From assembly GCA_001661245.1 (NCBI GenBank), contig KV454012.1, forward strand, positions 150,684 through 214,683: a stretch of DNA of 64,000 bases, in the 5' to 3' direction. The number at the start of each line of letters is the position of its first letter. The first letter of the stretch is position 1. This DNA comes from Pachysolen tannophilus NRRL Y-2460 (Eukaryota; Ascomycota; Pichiomycetes; Alaninales; Pachysolenaceae). The notes under the pieces were generated by a model. The model saw nothing but the letters and a program-made list of their open reading frames with translations. It made no database searches and was not told where the DNA came from. The position numbers and the translations under genes are program-made. Shown in pieces: positions 20,035 through 30,364 of this stretch.

Positions 20035-20824
20035 AACAAAAAATATGATTTAAATGATAATTTAATTACTTATAATTAGCCAATTAACCAACCAAGATGC
20101 ATCCATATAGAGAAATATTAATATATATATATATATATATATTTTATATAATTTAAATTAAAATATAAAGTATATATAAGTTAAATAATATAAAATAGCG
20201 TATGGAGGGGTTCTGGTTAGCTTGATGATAGCATGTATGCAAAGAAGTGGGGACAATAACAGCGGAGAACTTACAGAGGCAATCTGTCATTTCCGACTCG
20301 CTCATTTAAGCTTGGGTACACGGGCACCGAGAGAGAAAGGGGAAATTTTTACTTTTGCAGCTCGGAGAAGCTTGTCCGCGGGGTTGTTCTTTGTTGCGTG
20401 CACTCTGCGTATGCTTACTTTTGTGTTTGTGCGCTCTGGGGTAAATTTTTTTTTGCTTTTATTGCTTTTTTTTTTAGTTTTTTTTTTTTTGTGCCCGCTG
20501 TTGCAAAATTAAGGTTGCAATGTATTACGAGGAGAAGAAGGAGGAGGAGGGGTCACTCACTCACTCACTCACTCGCTGAACTTCTTTTTTTGTTTTTTTT
20601 TTTCGTTTCTTGCTATTTGCGCACTTGCGTATTTAATAGCGGTACGCAATTTGCGGAAAGCTTTTTTTTTTTTAACTTTTTGTGGTCGTGTGGGCGCGTA
20701 TCAAATATACTTTAATATACTTAAATATACTTTATATATAAAGTATATTAAAGTATATTGTAAGAGGTTTTCCTTTTTATATAATCTAATCTAATTAATT
20801 AATTAATTTATTTATTTATTTATT
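19949..20824. promoter_or_regulatory. Divergent promoter, C2H2 factor / complex I NDUFA12
   Basis: This region has a long A-run (about 20004-20032), TA repeats near 20118-20140, a (TCAC)n tract at about 20552-20575, T-runs and a 19-bp perfect inverted repeat at 20704-20759. Open frames at 20222-20715 encode low-complexity Phe-rich peptides and are not credible. The purine-rich GAGGAGAAGAAGGAGGAGG lies at about 20529. Confidence 0.6.
20704..20759. repeat. Perfect 19-bp inverted repeat (potential cruciform)
   Basis: The left arm, 20704-20722, starts AATATACTTT. The right arm, 20741-20759, is its exact reverse complement, with an 18-bp spacer that itself pairs partly. It lies 65 bp upstream of the NDUFA12 ATG, where it could form a cruciform or an RNA hairpin. 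Confidence 0.9.
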
Positions 20825-21250
20825 ATGTCATCATCACTTGCTAGGACGGTCCGGAATTTTTGGAGAAATGGGATTAAGCGCTCTTTGATTCAGATTGCTA
20901 CAATAAATGATACGAAATCTGGAGATTTGGTTGGAATAGATGATTTTGGTAATAAATTTTATGAAACAAAAAATGAAGAAGAAATTCATTTAAGAACAAG
21001 ATGGGTTGAATATTCGAATTTTTGGAGACCAGATATTTCACAAGTGGAACCGGGCTGGCATTATTGGTTGGGTTATGGAACTGATATTCCTCCAAATCAA
21101 TTGCAACCAAATTTAAAATCGATTAAAGCTTATCCTGAACCTCCAAGACATATGGATAATTTGACTTTTACTGATGGAGCATACATTCCTTATAACACAG
21201 CAAGGCCAAAGACCCAGACATGGCAACCAAAAGTAGCTGAACGTGTTTGA
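20825..21250 (+). CDS. Complex I accessory subunit NDUFA12 (B17.2-like)
   Basis: This accessory subunit of mitochondrial complex I has 141 residues, the usual size. Conserved blocks are GIDDFGNKFYE (the G-x-D-x-x-G-N-x-Y/F-Y/F-E motif), RTRWVEY and a P-x-x-W-H-x-W-L pattern seen as VEPGWHYWLGYGTDIPP. The N-terminus is basic and may act as a targeting signal. The ATG at 20825 directly follows a TTTA/ATTA repeat. Convergent with DYS1, separated by TTTAT repeats. With the NDUFS6-like gene it shows that complex I is encoded. Confidence 0.88.
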   Translation: MSSSLARTVRNFWRNGIKRSLIQIATINDTKSGDLVGIDDFGNKFYETKNEEEIHLRTRWVEYSNFWRPDISQVEPGWHYWLGYGTDIPPNQLQPNLKSIKAYPEPPRHMDNLTFTDGAYIPYNTARPKTQTWQPKVAERV

Positions 21251-21254
21251 TAAG

Positions 21255-21318
21255 TTTATTTTATTTATTTATTTATTTATTTATTTTATTTATTTATTTT
21301 ATTTTATTTATTTTATTT
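21255..21318. repeat. (TTTAT)n / (TTTA)n tract between convergent genes
   Basis: Imperfect tandem AT repeat filling the 66-bp space between the NDUFA12 and DYS1 stops. It probably serves both 3' ends. Confidence 0.8.
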
Positions 21319-22447
21319 ACAATACATTTTTATCACTTGCAAAAGTAGCAGCAACAATTAAGGGGAATACAATAGTAACGTCCGCGTAAACTTTGACACT
21401 GTGTGCCGTGGCTTTGATTTTCCCCCATGAAACAGCTTCATCTGGTCTAGCGCCTGCATCTGATCCATCAAATTCTTGTCCAGTATTGATATAAACTGCC
21501 CAATCTGCTCCATTTCTCATAAGACAAGCATTTGCAATATGATGCTTTATTAATCCGCCTCCTAGAATTAACATTCCAGCCCGGCTGGATTCCATAGACA
21601 TTGAATTGATTTTTCTAATATCATTTACAATATCAATTCTAAGTTGCTTTGGTGAAGCTTTAAAAGTATGGAAAAAAAGCATATCTCCAATTGATCCATC
21701 TGTAAGAGCAGGACAAAAAACTGGAATTTTATTCTTATGTGCCCAGTATAATACCGATGATTCATCATTAATTTCTTTACCAAGTCTATCTATAACTTTT
21801 GAAGGTGTCCAAATAAAAGATGAAGAATCAAGAGCTTCAGATCCATTTTTTTTAACAGATTCTTCTTGCTCTTCTAACATCTTATCTAAAATTGGAACAA
21901 TCCATTCTTCAAATTTACAATAATTATCATTAGGAACTAATAAATTACCAATTCTATTCATACCTTGATCTCTTAATTTAGATCCAGAAAGGCTAAATTC
22001 ACCCATATAAGTAGGAGCAAGACATTTTATCAAATCTTCTTCAATCCCTCCTGCACTAGCCACTACAGCACTCACCATCTTATGTTGTACCAAAAATCTT
22101 AAAGTATCTCTTAAACCTGAAGAAATTAAATTTGAAGTATAACCCATAAATATTGTGGTCTTTTGATATCCTTGATCATCAAATTCACCTTTCCTATCAT
22201 GCTCTTCCAATTCATCAACATGTTTACCTCTCCATTGTCTCATTTCATCAATTATATCACAAGCCTCAGATAATGATGAAGCTTGGAATCCCATAGTTTT
22301 CATACCTTTAATCAAATCTTTAGCTCTGCTATTAAAAGCTTCCGGCTTTGAATAATCAATACCTTTCACTTCTACTGCATCTTCTGGAACAGGAACCGAG
22401 TTAACAAACACAGCATCCGTTGCCAAATCTGGAAGCTTGTCAGACAT
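21317..22447 (-). CDS. DYS1: Deoxyhypusine synthase
   Basis: This cytosolic enzyme transfers the aminobutyl group of spermidine to a lysine of eIF5A, the first step of hypusine formation. The 376 residues match the family along their length: [46 protein letters not shown], and the active-site segment [13 protein letters not shown] with the acceptor lysine at K301. [20 protein letters not shown] follows near the C-terminus. All expected blocks are present and the frame is intact. The ATG at 22447 is preceded by an AT-rich promoter. Confidence 0.97.
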   Translation of the reverse strand: MSDKLPDLATDAVFVNSVPVPEDAVEVKGIDYSKPEAFNSRAKDLIKGMKTMGFQASSLSEACDIIDEMRQWRGKHVDELEEHDRKGEFDDQGYQKTTIFMGYTSNLISSGLRDTLRFLVQHKMVSAVVASAGGIEEDLIKCLAPTYMGEFSLSGSKLRDQGMNRIGNLLVPNDNYCKFEEWIVPILDKMLEEQEESVKKNGSEALDSSSFIWTPSKVIDRLGKEINDESSVLYWAHKNKIPVFCPALTDGSIGDMLFFHTFKASPKQLRIDIVNDIRKINSMSMESSRAGMLILGGGLIKHHIANACLMRNGADWAVYINTGQEFDGSDAGARPDEAVSWGKIKATAHSVKVYADVTIVFPLIVAATFASDKNVL

Positions 22448-22489
22448 CTTTACTAATTACTTAAACTTTATTTAAAATAATAAAAATAC

Positions 22490-22520
<31 letters not shown>

Positions 22521-22699
22521 GAGAGATAAAATAAAATAGAAAGTGAAAAGTTTTTTTTTTTTTTTTAATTTATTTAATGATTTCCTTTTTGAGATATTTG
22601 CAGTTTACACGCACTACCAAGAATCATGTGACCAACCAGATCATGTGATCTTGTTTTTCTTTTTTTTTTTTTGCAAGAATGAAATGAATGATAGGTAAA

Positions 22700-24223
22700 C
22701 TAAATGGTTTCTCCGATTGGTTTAAAAATGAGTTTACACTCATGGCCCTTGGGATGAGTTGTATATTTGTCAACCATTTGCATCTTGTCATTGTAGTCAA
22801 AAGAGTCATCTAGAAAAGTACTAAATCTTGGATATAATCCACAAAGTATAAGTTTCATTTCTTCTACAGCAAGATTCATACCAATACACATTCTGACACC
22901 TGCTCCAAAAGTCATCATTTGGCGATTCATAATTTTTAATTGTTCTTTATCTTCGATTAGCCATCTTTCTGGGTTAAATTTTTCAGGATCAGGGAAAATT
23001 TCTGGATCTCTATGTAATGTAAAAGGTTGCATTGATACTATTGTATTTGCAGGAATTAAAACTTCTGGAGTTTCTTTTGAACCTCTCCATTTAAAACCTT
23101 GTTTAGGAGAAATTCTTGGTTCTTGGCCTGGAATAGATGCGTGTAATCTATATGTTTCATTTAAAACTGCATTCAAATAAGGTAACTCATCAATTTCTTG
23201 GTATAATGGTGGTCTAAAATCTGCATCTTTAAAATCAATTTTTGAAGATAATTCATTTTGTAAAAATTTTTGACATTCTGGGTTCTTGGATAACTCCCAA
23301 AGACAATAAGCCAATGTAATACCAGTTGTTTGATGTCCTGCTGCAATATGATCCTGAATTTCTGCAGCAACTTCTAATGGAGATTTCCCACCTTCACTCA
23401 AGACTTTTGTTAAAGTATTTTGTTCATCTTGTAAATCAGAAAGAGTGAATAAAGTTTGTTGCTTTATCCAATCCGATGCTACAGCAGAAGCTTTTTCAAT
23501 TGCTTTTGAAATGGCAAAACGTCTCCATTGAGGTAATAAAGTAGTCCAAAACCAAGCACTTGACTGTAATCTAAACAGATTTAAAATTTCCATTCCATAA
23601 CCATCAGGATCAGATAAAAGTAAACGAGCATTTTGTTTACCAAAACTAAAACATGAAACAACATCCATTGCCATCATTTGAAATAAATTATAAACTTCAA
23701 CGGATTCTGATTCTTGACGTCTTTTATTAATAATTTGAAGTGTTTGAGATACAATATCACGTACCATTGGTTGAATATCATTTGATGTAACACTTGTCTT
23801 TGAATAAAATTTATGAGAAATTTTACGACTATCTTTATGTTCTCTCCTGGTAAGTAATGAAAAAGAATTAAATACACCATACAGACCAAATTCTTTATAA
23901 AAATTGGATTTATCAAAATTATCAACATAAATATTTTTAATATAACTTGAATCAGAAATATCAATTTCATCAGGACCAATTCTTATCACAGGCCCATATT
24001 TCTTATGTAATTCATGAACAACCTTATTTCTTTGCTCTGACCAAGTAATATATAAGATCCAATATTTAGTTAAACATGCAATTTTTGGACCTGGAATCTT
24101 TTTAAGTGGATGAAGAAAAATCGGGTAAAGCAAAAAATGGTAAACAATAATACCGAAAAATATAATCAGTAAGATTCGGATCAATTCTTCATGCGCCAAT
24201 ACAGCATTAAAGTTAACCCCCAT
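22700..24223 (-). CDS. Cytochrome P450 monooxygenase
   Basis: This membrane-anchored microsomal P450 has 507 residues. The start is the ATG at 24223 (MGVNFNAV); the frame continues upstream only through an A-run to a TTG. Residues 15-35 form the N-terminal anchor, followed by the proline-rich hinge KKIPGPK. The I-helix has AGHQTTG, the K-helix ETYR, the PERF-like region is NPERW, and the heme loop is FGAGVRMCIG with the ligand Cys446. All catalytic elements are present. It is not an evident Erg11 or Erg5. The family (a CTG-clade CYP) and substrate cannot be fixed by reading. It is divergent from a multidrug ABC pump with a shared 1064-bp promoter region. Confidence 0.9.
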   Translation of the reverse strand: MGVNFNAVLAHEELIRILLIIFFGIIVYHFLLYPIFLHPLKKIPGPKIACLTKYWILYITWSEQRNKVVHELHKKYGPVIRIGPDEIDISDSSYIKNIYVDNFDKSNFYKEFGLYGVFNSFSLLTRREHKDSRKISHKFYSKTSVTSNDIQPMVRDIVSQTLQIINKRRQESESVEVYNLFQMMAMDVVSCFSFGKQNARLLLSDPDGYGMEILNLFRLQSSAWFWTTLLPQWRRFAISKAIEKASAVASDWIKQQTLFTLSDLQDEQNTLTKVLSEGGKSPLEVAAEIQDHIAAGHQTTGITLAYCLWELSKNPECQKFLQNELSSKIDFKDADFRPPLYQEIDELPYLNAVLNETYRLHASIPGQEPRISPKQGFKWRGSKETPEVLIPANTIVSMQPFTLHRDPEIFPDPEKFNPERWLIEDKEQLKIMNRQMMTFGAGVRMCIGMNLAVEEMKLILCGLYPRFSTFLDDSFDYNDKMQMVDKYTTHPKGHECKLIFKPIGETI

Positions 24224-25287
24224 TTCTTTTTTTTTTTTTATCAACCTACTACAACAACAACAACAACAATATTAATAATAAATAAACAAAGAAATTAATG
24301 AAAAGATTAAGGGTAAAACAAAAAAAAAAAGTTTATATAAATCTTAAAAAATAAATAAAACTGCCCAAACCCTTGTTTTAACAAATTTGTTCCTTCTTTG
24401 CCTATTGTTTGTTCTTCGCCTATTGTTCCACCTTATCTTTCTTATCACAAATTGACAGAGAAAAACCGGACAAAAACATTTATTTTCCTTTTTAGGCAAC
24501 GTCTCGGAAAAAAAGATTAATTCCGCTTTCCAACACACATATAGGAGATAGGACATAAATAATATAATATAAATATATATATGACCAATTAGCAAGTTAA
24601 ATTTAAATCTGTCAAATCATTAAAGTATTAATTAAAAAAGAAAAGTAGAAAAGTGGTTAAAAAAGTATTAAGCTTTTTTAAGGGATAATCGAAAAAAATC
24701 AATCTAGTTGCTTTTTTCTTCTTTTAGCTTCTAGTGTCTTTCAACTAAATTTCTTAATGTTTTATTTTTTTTTTGACCTTCCACTAATTTCACAATGTAA
24801 ACAAAGTTAATGCAAAAGGTAAAAAAAAATAAATGTTTTATGCTATGTGACATCTCATCGTCTTATTTCCCTTACTTCCTAAACCCTAACTACTGTCGGG
24901 AGGTTTCAGCAAATCAGAACCATTCAAACTCTTGGGAAATAACTTTTATTGATAATATTGATTAACTCAGCCGTATGTACGGACTCGTTCTTCTATTTCT
25001 TTTTCGGAACCAAAACTTCTTCCTAACTTCCTGCGGCTTCAAAATTTTTCAACCCATAAAAGACATATACATATACATATATATATATATTAGTAAATAT
25101 CTATATTTAAATTTAAAAAAAAATTAATATATATATATATATATATATCTTAGAGGAGCTAAAAGTTGTAGCTTTTTCTTTTCAGAACTAGTTTTAAATT
25201 GTACTGATTCTTTAAGTTTGTAAGAAGAAAGAAAAAAAATTTTTCTTTTTTTTGGCTTGCTGATTTAGTGGTTAGTTTTTTAACAAG
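24224..25287. promoter_or_regulatory. Divergent promoter, P450 / CDR-type ABC pump
   Basis: This spacer of 1064 bp contains CCGTATGTACGG at 24971-24982, a CCG-N6-CGG arrangement typical of Zn2Cys6 factors (306 bp before the ABC gene ATG). It also contains TA repeats at about 25075-25150, a pyrimidine/purine-rich stretch just before the start, and (CAA)n near 24251. The 83-residue minus-strand frame at 24344-24595 looks spurious. Confidence 0.55.
24971..24982. promoter_or_regulatory. CCG-N6-CGG motif, candidate Zn2Cys6 site
   Basis: CCGTATGTACGG has inverted CCG triplets spaced by 6 bp. Many fungal zinc-cluster regulators, including drug-response ones, bind inverted or everted CGG triplets. 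Motif only. Confidence 0.4.
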
Positions 25288-28200
25288 ATGTCTTCTGAAG
25301 AGAGTAAAATTGATGAGATATCTGTGAAATCAGGTAATTCTTCAATTTTGGAAGATAATGTTGAGAATTATCGTGGGTTTGATGATCTGGCCGATGAACG
25401 GGTGAAAGGGCTTGCTAGACAGTTGACAGAAGCTTCTGAAAGTAATAGTGTTGGTAGAGGTTCTTTAACTCAAGAAGAAATTGAAGAAGGAAGAGTAGTT
25501 CCTAATTATAGTAGGCAGTTGGTAAGAACTTTAACTTCGATGTCTGAAGTTCCTGGTGTTAGTACTTTCCAAGAGGGAATTGATCCAAGGTTGGACCCAA
25601 ACTCTGATGAATTTAATTCTAAATTTTGGATCAAGAATTTAAGAAAATTAATTGATTCAGACCCTGATTATTATAAACCTGCTTCATTAGGTATTGCTTA
25701 TAAAGATTTAAGAGCTTATGGTATTGCTGTTGATGCAGATTATCAAACAAATGTAATCAATGCTCCTTTTAAAGTTTTGAAAAATTGTTACGATTCAGTG
25801 CTAAAGAGAAATGATAAATCAAGATATTTTGATATCTTGAAACCAATGGATGCTTTAATTAAACCGGGAGAAGTCACTGTGGTATTGGGTAGACCTGGTG
25901 CAGGTTGTTCTACATTGTTGAAAACTATTGCAGCACAAACGCATGGATTTCATGTAGCTAAAGAATCTCAAATAAGTTATGACGGTATATCAACAAAAGA
26001 TATTAAAAAATTTTATAGAGGTGATGTGATTTATAGTGCTGAAACTGATGTACATTTCCCACATTTAAGAGTAGGTGATACTTTAGAATTTGCCGCAAGA
26101 ATGAGAACTCCTCAAAATAGAGTTCCAGGTGTTGATAGAGAAGCTTATGCAAAACATTTGGCAGCTGTATATATGGCCACATATGGTTTAACTCATACCT
26201 ATAATACAAAAGTTGGTAATGATTTGGTTAGAGGTGTCTCCGGTGGTGAAAGGAAAAGAGTCTCAATTGCAGAAGTTGCTCTTTCAGGTGCATCACTTCA
26301 ATGTTGGGATAATGCAACAAGAGGTTTGGATGCAGCTACTGCTTTGGAATTTATTAAAGCATTGAAAACTTCTGCTATGATCTTGGATGCAACACCTTTA
26401 ATTGCCATTTATCAATGTTCTCAGGATTCTTATGATTTATTCGATAACGTTATTGTCCTATATGAAGGTTATCAAATTTATTTTGGTCCAGGTAATAAAG
26501 CTAAAAGATTTTTCCTTAATATGGGTTATGACTGTCCTCCAAGACAAACAACTGCAGATTTCTTAACATCTTTAACAAATCCAGTTGAAAGAGTTGCTAA
26601 AAAGGGGTTTGAAAATAAAGTACCAAAAACTCCTAAAGAATTTTCTGAATATTGGAGAGCTTCTCCTGAATATCAAGAATTGATAAAGGAAATCGATTCT
26701 TATCTTGAACACAACAAAATCACCAACACTGCTGATGAATTCAAGGCTTCACATGTAGCCAGACAATCAAGACATATGAGACCAAGATCACCATATACAG
26801 TTTCTTATTTTATGCAAGTTCGAAATATCATGAAAAGAAACTTTTTAAGATTACAAGGTGATCCTTCAGTTACAATTTTTTCTGTGTTTGGTAATTCCAC
26901 AATGGCTTTCATCTTATCATCAATTTTCTATAACTTGCCCAAGGCTACTCAATCGTTTTATTACAGAGGTGCAGCAATGTTCTTGGCTGTTTTATTTAAT
27001 TCTTTCCTGTCCTTATTGGAAATTATGAGTTTGTTTGAAGCAAGAAGAATTGTTGAAAAACACAAACAATTTGCTTTATATCATCCATCTGCCGATGCTT
27101 TAGCATCTGTAATGTCCGAAGTGCCTCCAAAACTTTTAACCTCTATTGCATTCAATTTGATCTATTATTTCTTGGTTAATTTCAGAAGAGAACCTGGCAG
27201 GTTTTTCTTTTATTTCTTGATGAATATTGTTGCAACTTTCGCAATGTCTCATTTATTTAGAACAATTGGTGCTGCTTCTACTTCTTTGCCTCAGGCTATG
27301 ACTCCTGCCTCAGTTTTATTGTTGGGATTGACCATTTTCACAGGTTTTGTTATTCCAACAACAGATATGTTAGGTTGGTCTAGGTGGATCAATTACATTA
27401 ACCCAATCGGTTATGTATTTGAAGCATTGATGGCAAATGAATTTAATGGTGTTACTTACGAATGTTCAGACTTAATTCCAAGTGGTGGTTCATATGATAG
27501 TGCTTCTTTAACGAATAGGGTTTGTTCTGTTGTTGGATCAATTTCTGGTCAAGACACCGTTTCTGGAACCCGTTTCTTAAATTTATCATACGAATATTAT
27601 GATTCACATAGATGGAGAAACTTTGGTATAGCTATAGCATTTGTTGTTTTCTTCTTGTTTATTTATTTGACTTTCACTGAGTTCAATGAAGCTTCCAAGC
27701 AAAAAGGTGAAGTTATCTTATTCCAACAGGGAACTTTGAGAAAGCTTAAAAAGGAACAAAAGGCTAAAGCTAGTATAAAATCTGATCTCGAAGCTACTAG
27801 TACCAGTGAAAAAATTTCCGTTGACGATCAACTCGATGATAATAACCAAGCAGAAGTCGGAAATTTAGTTGCTGGTAAAGATATTTTCCATTGGAGAGAT
27901 GTTTGCTACGATATCAAAATCAAAAATGAAACTAGGAGGATTTTGAATTCTGTTGACGGGTGGGTTAAACCTGGTACGTTGACTGCTTTGATGGGAGCCT
28001 CAGGTGCCGGTAAAACGACCTTGTTAGATGTCTTGGCAAATCGTGTCACCATGGGTGTTGTTACAGGTGATATGTTTGTTAATGGTAGATTAAGAGATTC
28101 TTCATTCCAGAGATCCACTGGTTATGTTCAACAGCAGGATTTACACTTGCAAACTTCTACTGTCCGTGAAGCTTTATTATTTTCAGCCTATTTGCGTCAA

Positions 28201-29943
28201 CCTCTGTCAATTTCGAAAGCAGAAAAGGAAGCTTATGTTGAAGATGTCATTAAAGTTTTAGAAATGACGAAATATGCAGATGCTGTTGTCGGTGTCGCAG
28301 GTGAAGGTTTGAACGTTGAACAGAGAAAGAGATTGACCATTGGTGTGGAATTAGCTGCCAAACCAAAATTATTGTTATTCTTAGATGAACCAACATCCGG
28401 TTTGGACTCTCAAACTGCTTGGTCTATTTGTCAATTGATGAGAAAATTGGCCAATCATGGACAAGCCATCTTGTGTACGATTCATCAGCCTTCTGCTATC
28501 TTATTGCAAGAATTCGATAGACTTTTATTTTTAGCAAAAGGTGGTAAAACTATATATTTTGGAGATTTGGGTAAAGATTGTGAAACTTTGATTAATTATT
28601 TTGAAAATCATGGTTCTGATAAATTTCCAGCGGACTGTAATCCAGCAGAATTTATGTTGGAGATTATTGGTGCAGCTCCTGGTTCTCATGCTAAACAAGA
28701 CTACCATGAAGTTTGGAAGAATTCCGAAGAACATAAGCGCGTTCAAATTGAATTGGATGATTTGGAAAGAAATTTGATTCAAATTCCAATTGATAGTTCA
28801 CCTGAAGCTCATAAGGAGTTTGCAACATCAATTTTATTCCAGTACTTTGTTGTCACTAAGCGTGTCTTTCAACAGTATTGGAGAACACCTACATATCTTT
28901 GGTCTAAATTTTTCTTGTGTGTATCTTCTTCATTATTCAATGGGTTTTCATTTTTCCATGCTGCTAAATCTCTTCAAGGCTTACAAAATCAAATGTTTTC
29001 TATATTTATGTTTTTAGTTGTTTTCAATACTTTAGTTCAACAAATGTTACCAAATTATGTTTCTCAAAGAGATTTATATGAAGCTAGAGAAAGACCTTCA
29101 AAGACTTTTTCATGGGTTGCATTCATCACTGCTCAAATTACTGCCGAAATTCCTTGGCAAATACTTTGTGGTACCATGGCTTTTTTCTGTTGGTATTATC
29201 CAGTTGGTTTATACCGTAATGCACCAACTACGGAGCAATTGCATGAACGTGGTGCTTTAGCCTGGTTATTTTCCATCTCATTTTATGTTTTCGTTTCTTC
29301 AATGGGACAAATGTGCGTTGCTGGTATTGAAATTTACAACAATGCTGGTAATTTAGCTAATTTATTGTTCATGATTTCATTGAATTTTTGTGGTGTCTTG
29401 GCAGGTCCAACAGCGTTACCAGGATTTTGGATCTTTATGTATAGAGTATCTCCATTTACCTATTTCCTTGATGGTATGCTTTCTACTGCTATTGCAAATT
29501 CAGAAATTACATGTGCTGAACAAGAATATGTTATTTTCCCACCTCCAAGTGGAATGACTTGTGGTGAATACATGGAAGATTATATTAGTACTGCAGGAGG
29601 TTATTTGAAATCACCAAGTTCCACAGACAGTTGCTCTTACTGTACTATGCAATACACCAATGATTACTTGGCAACTTTACCAACCTCATATTCTAAAAGA
29701 TGGAGAAATTGGGGAATCTTTATTTGTTACATTGCCATTAACATGATACTCACTGTATTCCTTTACTGGTTGGCAAGAGTACCTAAATCCAAAAATAGAG
29801 TTCAAAACGAAAAGGAATCAGATGCTGAAACTGATTTAAAGAGAACTCAAACTAATAAAAATCCTGAAAATATAAATGTTGTTCCTTCCCAACTGTCTTC
29901 ATCTGTTGATAATTCAGTTGACACTAAGGAAGAAAAAGTTTGA
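25288..29943 (+). CDS. PDR/CDR-type ABC multidrug transporter
   Basis: This full-size ABCG pump of the plasma membrane has 1551 residues, in the order NBD1-TMD1-NBD2-TMD2. NBD1 shows the divergent fungal Walker A GRPGAGCS (Cys207 replacing Lys), signature VSGGERKRVS (from 317) and a degenerate Walker B, CWDN. NBD2 has canonical GASGAGKTT (K910), the divergent signature LNVEQRKRLT and FLDEPTSGLDS. This asymmetry is typical of Pdr5 and Cdr1. TMD1 contains SLLEIMSLFEARRIVEKHKQ. CTG at 27007-27009 (residue 574) sits where Pdr5/Cdr1 have Ser (NAFSSLLE), so it is best read as Ser. Likely role: efflux of azoles and other hydrophobic drugs, and lipid translocation. Close to C. albicans CDR1/CDR2, but I cannot tell which paralogue. 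Confidence 0.95.
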   Translation: MSSEESKIDEISVKSGNSSILEDNVENYRGFDDLADERVKGLARQLTEASESNSVGRGSLTQEEIEEGRVVPNYSRQLVRTLTSMSEVPGVSTFQEGIDPRLDPNSDEFNSKFWIKNLRKLIDSDPDYYKPASLGIAYKDLRAYGIAVDADYQTNVINAPFKVLKNCYDSVLKRNDKSRYFDILKPMDALIKPGEVTVVLGRPGAGCSTLLKTIAAQTHGFHVAKESQISYDGISTKDIKKFYRGDVIYSAETDVHFPHLRVGDTLEFAARMRTPQNRVPGVDREAYAKHLAAVYMATYGLTHTYNTKVGNDLVRGVSGGERKRVSIAEVALSGASLQCWDNATRGLDAATALEFIKALKTSAMILDATPLIAIYQCSQDSYDLFDNVIVLYEGYQIYFGPGNKAKRFFLNMGYDCPPRQTTADFLTSLTNPVERVAKKGFENKVPKTPKEFSEYWRASPEYQELIKEIDSYLEHNKITNTADEFKASHVARQSRHMRPRSPYTVSYFMQVRNIMKRNFLRLQGDPSVTIFSVFGNSTMAFILSSIFYNLPKATQSFYYRGAAMFLAVLFNSFLSLLEIMSLFEARRIVEKHKQFALYHPSADALASVMSEVPPKLLTSIAFNLIYYFLVNFRREPGRFFFYFLMNIVATFAMSHLFRTIGAASTSLPQAMTPASVLLLGLTIFTGFVIPTTDMLGWSRWINYINPIGYVFEALMANEFNGVTYECSDLIPSGGSYDSASLTNRVCSVVGSISGQDTVSGTRFLNLSYEYYDSHRWRNFGIAIAFVVFFLFIYLTFTEFNEASKQKGEVILFQQGTLRKLKKEQKAKASIKSDLEATSTSEKISVDDQLDDNNQAEVGNLVAGKDIFHWRDVCYDIKIKNETRRILNSVDGWVKPGTLTALMGASGAGKTTLLDVLANRVTMGVVTGDMFVNGRLRDSSFQRSTGYVQQQDLHLQTSTVREALLFSAYLRQPLSISKAEKEAYVEDVIKVLEMTKYADAVVGVAGEGLNVEQRKRLTIGVELAAKPKLLLFLDEPTSGLDSQTAWSICQLMRKLANHGQAILCTIHQPSAILLQEFDRLLFLAKGGKTIYFGDLGKDCETLINYFENHGSDKFPADCNPAEFMLEIIGAAPGSHAKQDYHEVWKNSEEHKRVQIELDDLERNLIQIPIDSSPEAHKEFATSILFQYFVVTKRVFQQYWRTPTYLWSKFFLCVSSSLFNGFSFFHAAKSLQGLQNQMFSIFMFLVVFNTLVQQMLPNYVSQRDLYEARERPSKTFSWVAFITAQITAEIPWQILCGTMAFFCWYYPVGLYRNAPTTEQLHERGALAWLFSISFYVFVSSMGQMCVAGIEIYNNAGNLANLLFMISLNFCGVLAGPTALPGFWIFMYRVSPFTYFLDGMLSTAIANSEITCAEQEYVIFPPPSGMTCGEYMEDYISTAGGYLKSPSSTDSCSYCTMQYTNDYLATLPTSYSKRWRNWGIFICYIAINMILTVFLYWLARVPKSKNRVQNEKESDAETDLKRTQTNKNPENINVVPSQLSSSVDNSVDTKEEKV

Positions 29944-30364
29944 TAAGCACTAGGTGCTCAATCATATTTTACAAAGTCTTGTTACATATTTCTTGGTATT
30001 TTAAACCTCGTTTCCATTTTTCTTTTTTGTCAATATTATTTATATATCCAATATTTTATACTTTTTTACTATTAATTTTTAATTTTGCTATACCGTTTAA
30101 GAATTTATTTACATTCAGGTTGTTATAATAATTGCTGTAAGCACATTCATTGGTTTTATCCAGTTCTCTGCAGTTCTTTTCAGTTGTCTTTGGTTGTCTT
30201 TAGTTCTTCTCTCTGTAATTGTAAATTATCAATTTTTAATGCGTGTGAAGCTGTGTGAAATTCTAATTGAAAAAAAAAACCCAAGTGTAAATTTACAAAT
30301 TAAGGTATTAATTAATTTATCACCTCATCAATCTGGAAACAAATAGCAACAAGAAGATATAAAG
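29944..30364. other. Spacer, CDR pump 3' end / Mrx10-like promoter
   Basis: T-rich 3' region, then imperfect repeats of CAGTTCTY/GGTTGTCTTT between 30159 and 30215. No gene seen. Confidence 0.55.

Noticed and set aside
20222-20715. Two frames of 96 and 105 residues before the NDUFA12 gene
   Set aside because: Phe/Arg-rich low-complexity peptides from T-runs and TCAC repeats in a promoter.
24344-24595. 83-residue frame in the P450/ABC promoter
   Set aside because: Starts inside TA-rich promoter sequence and resembles no protein.
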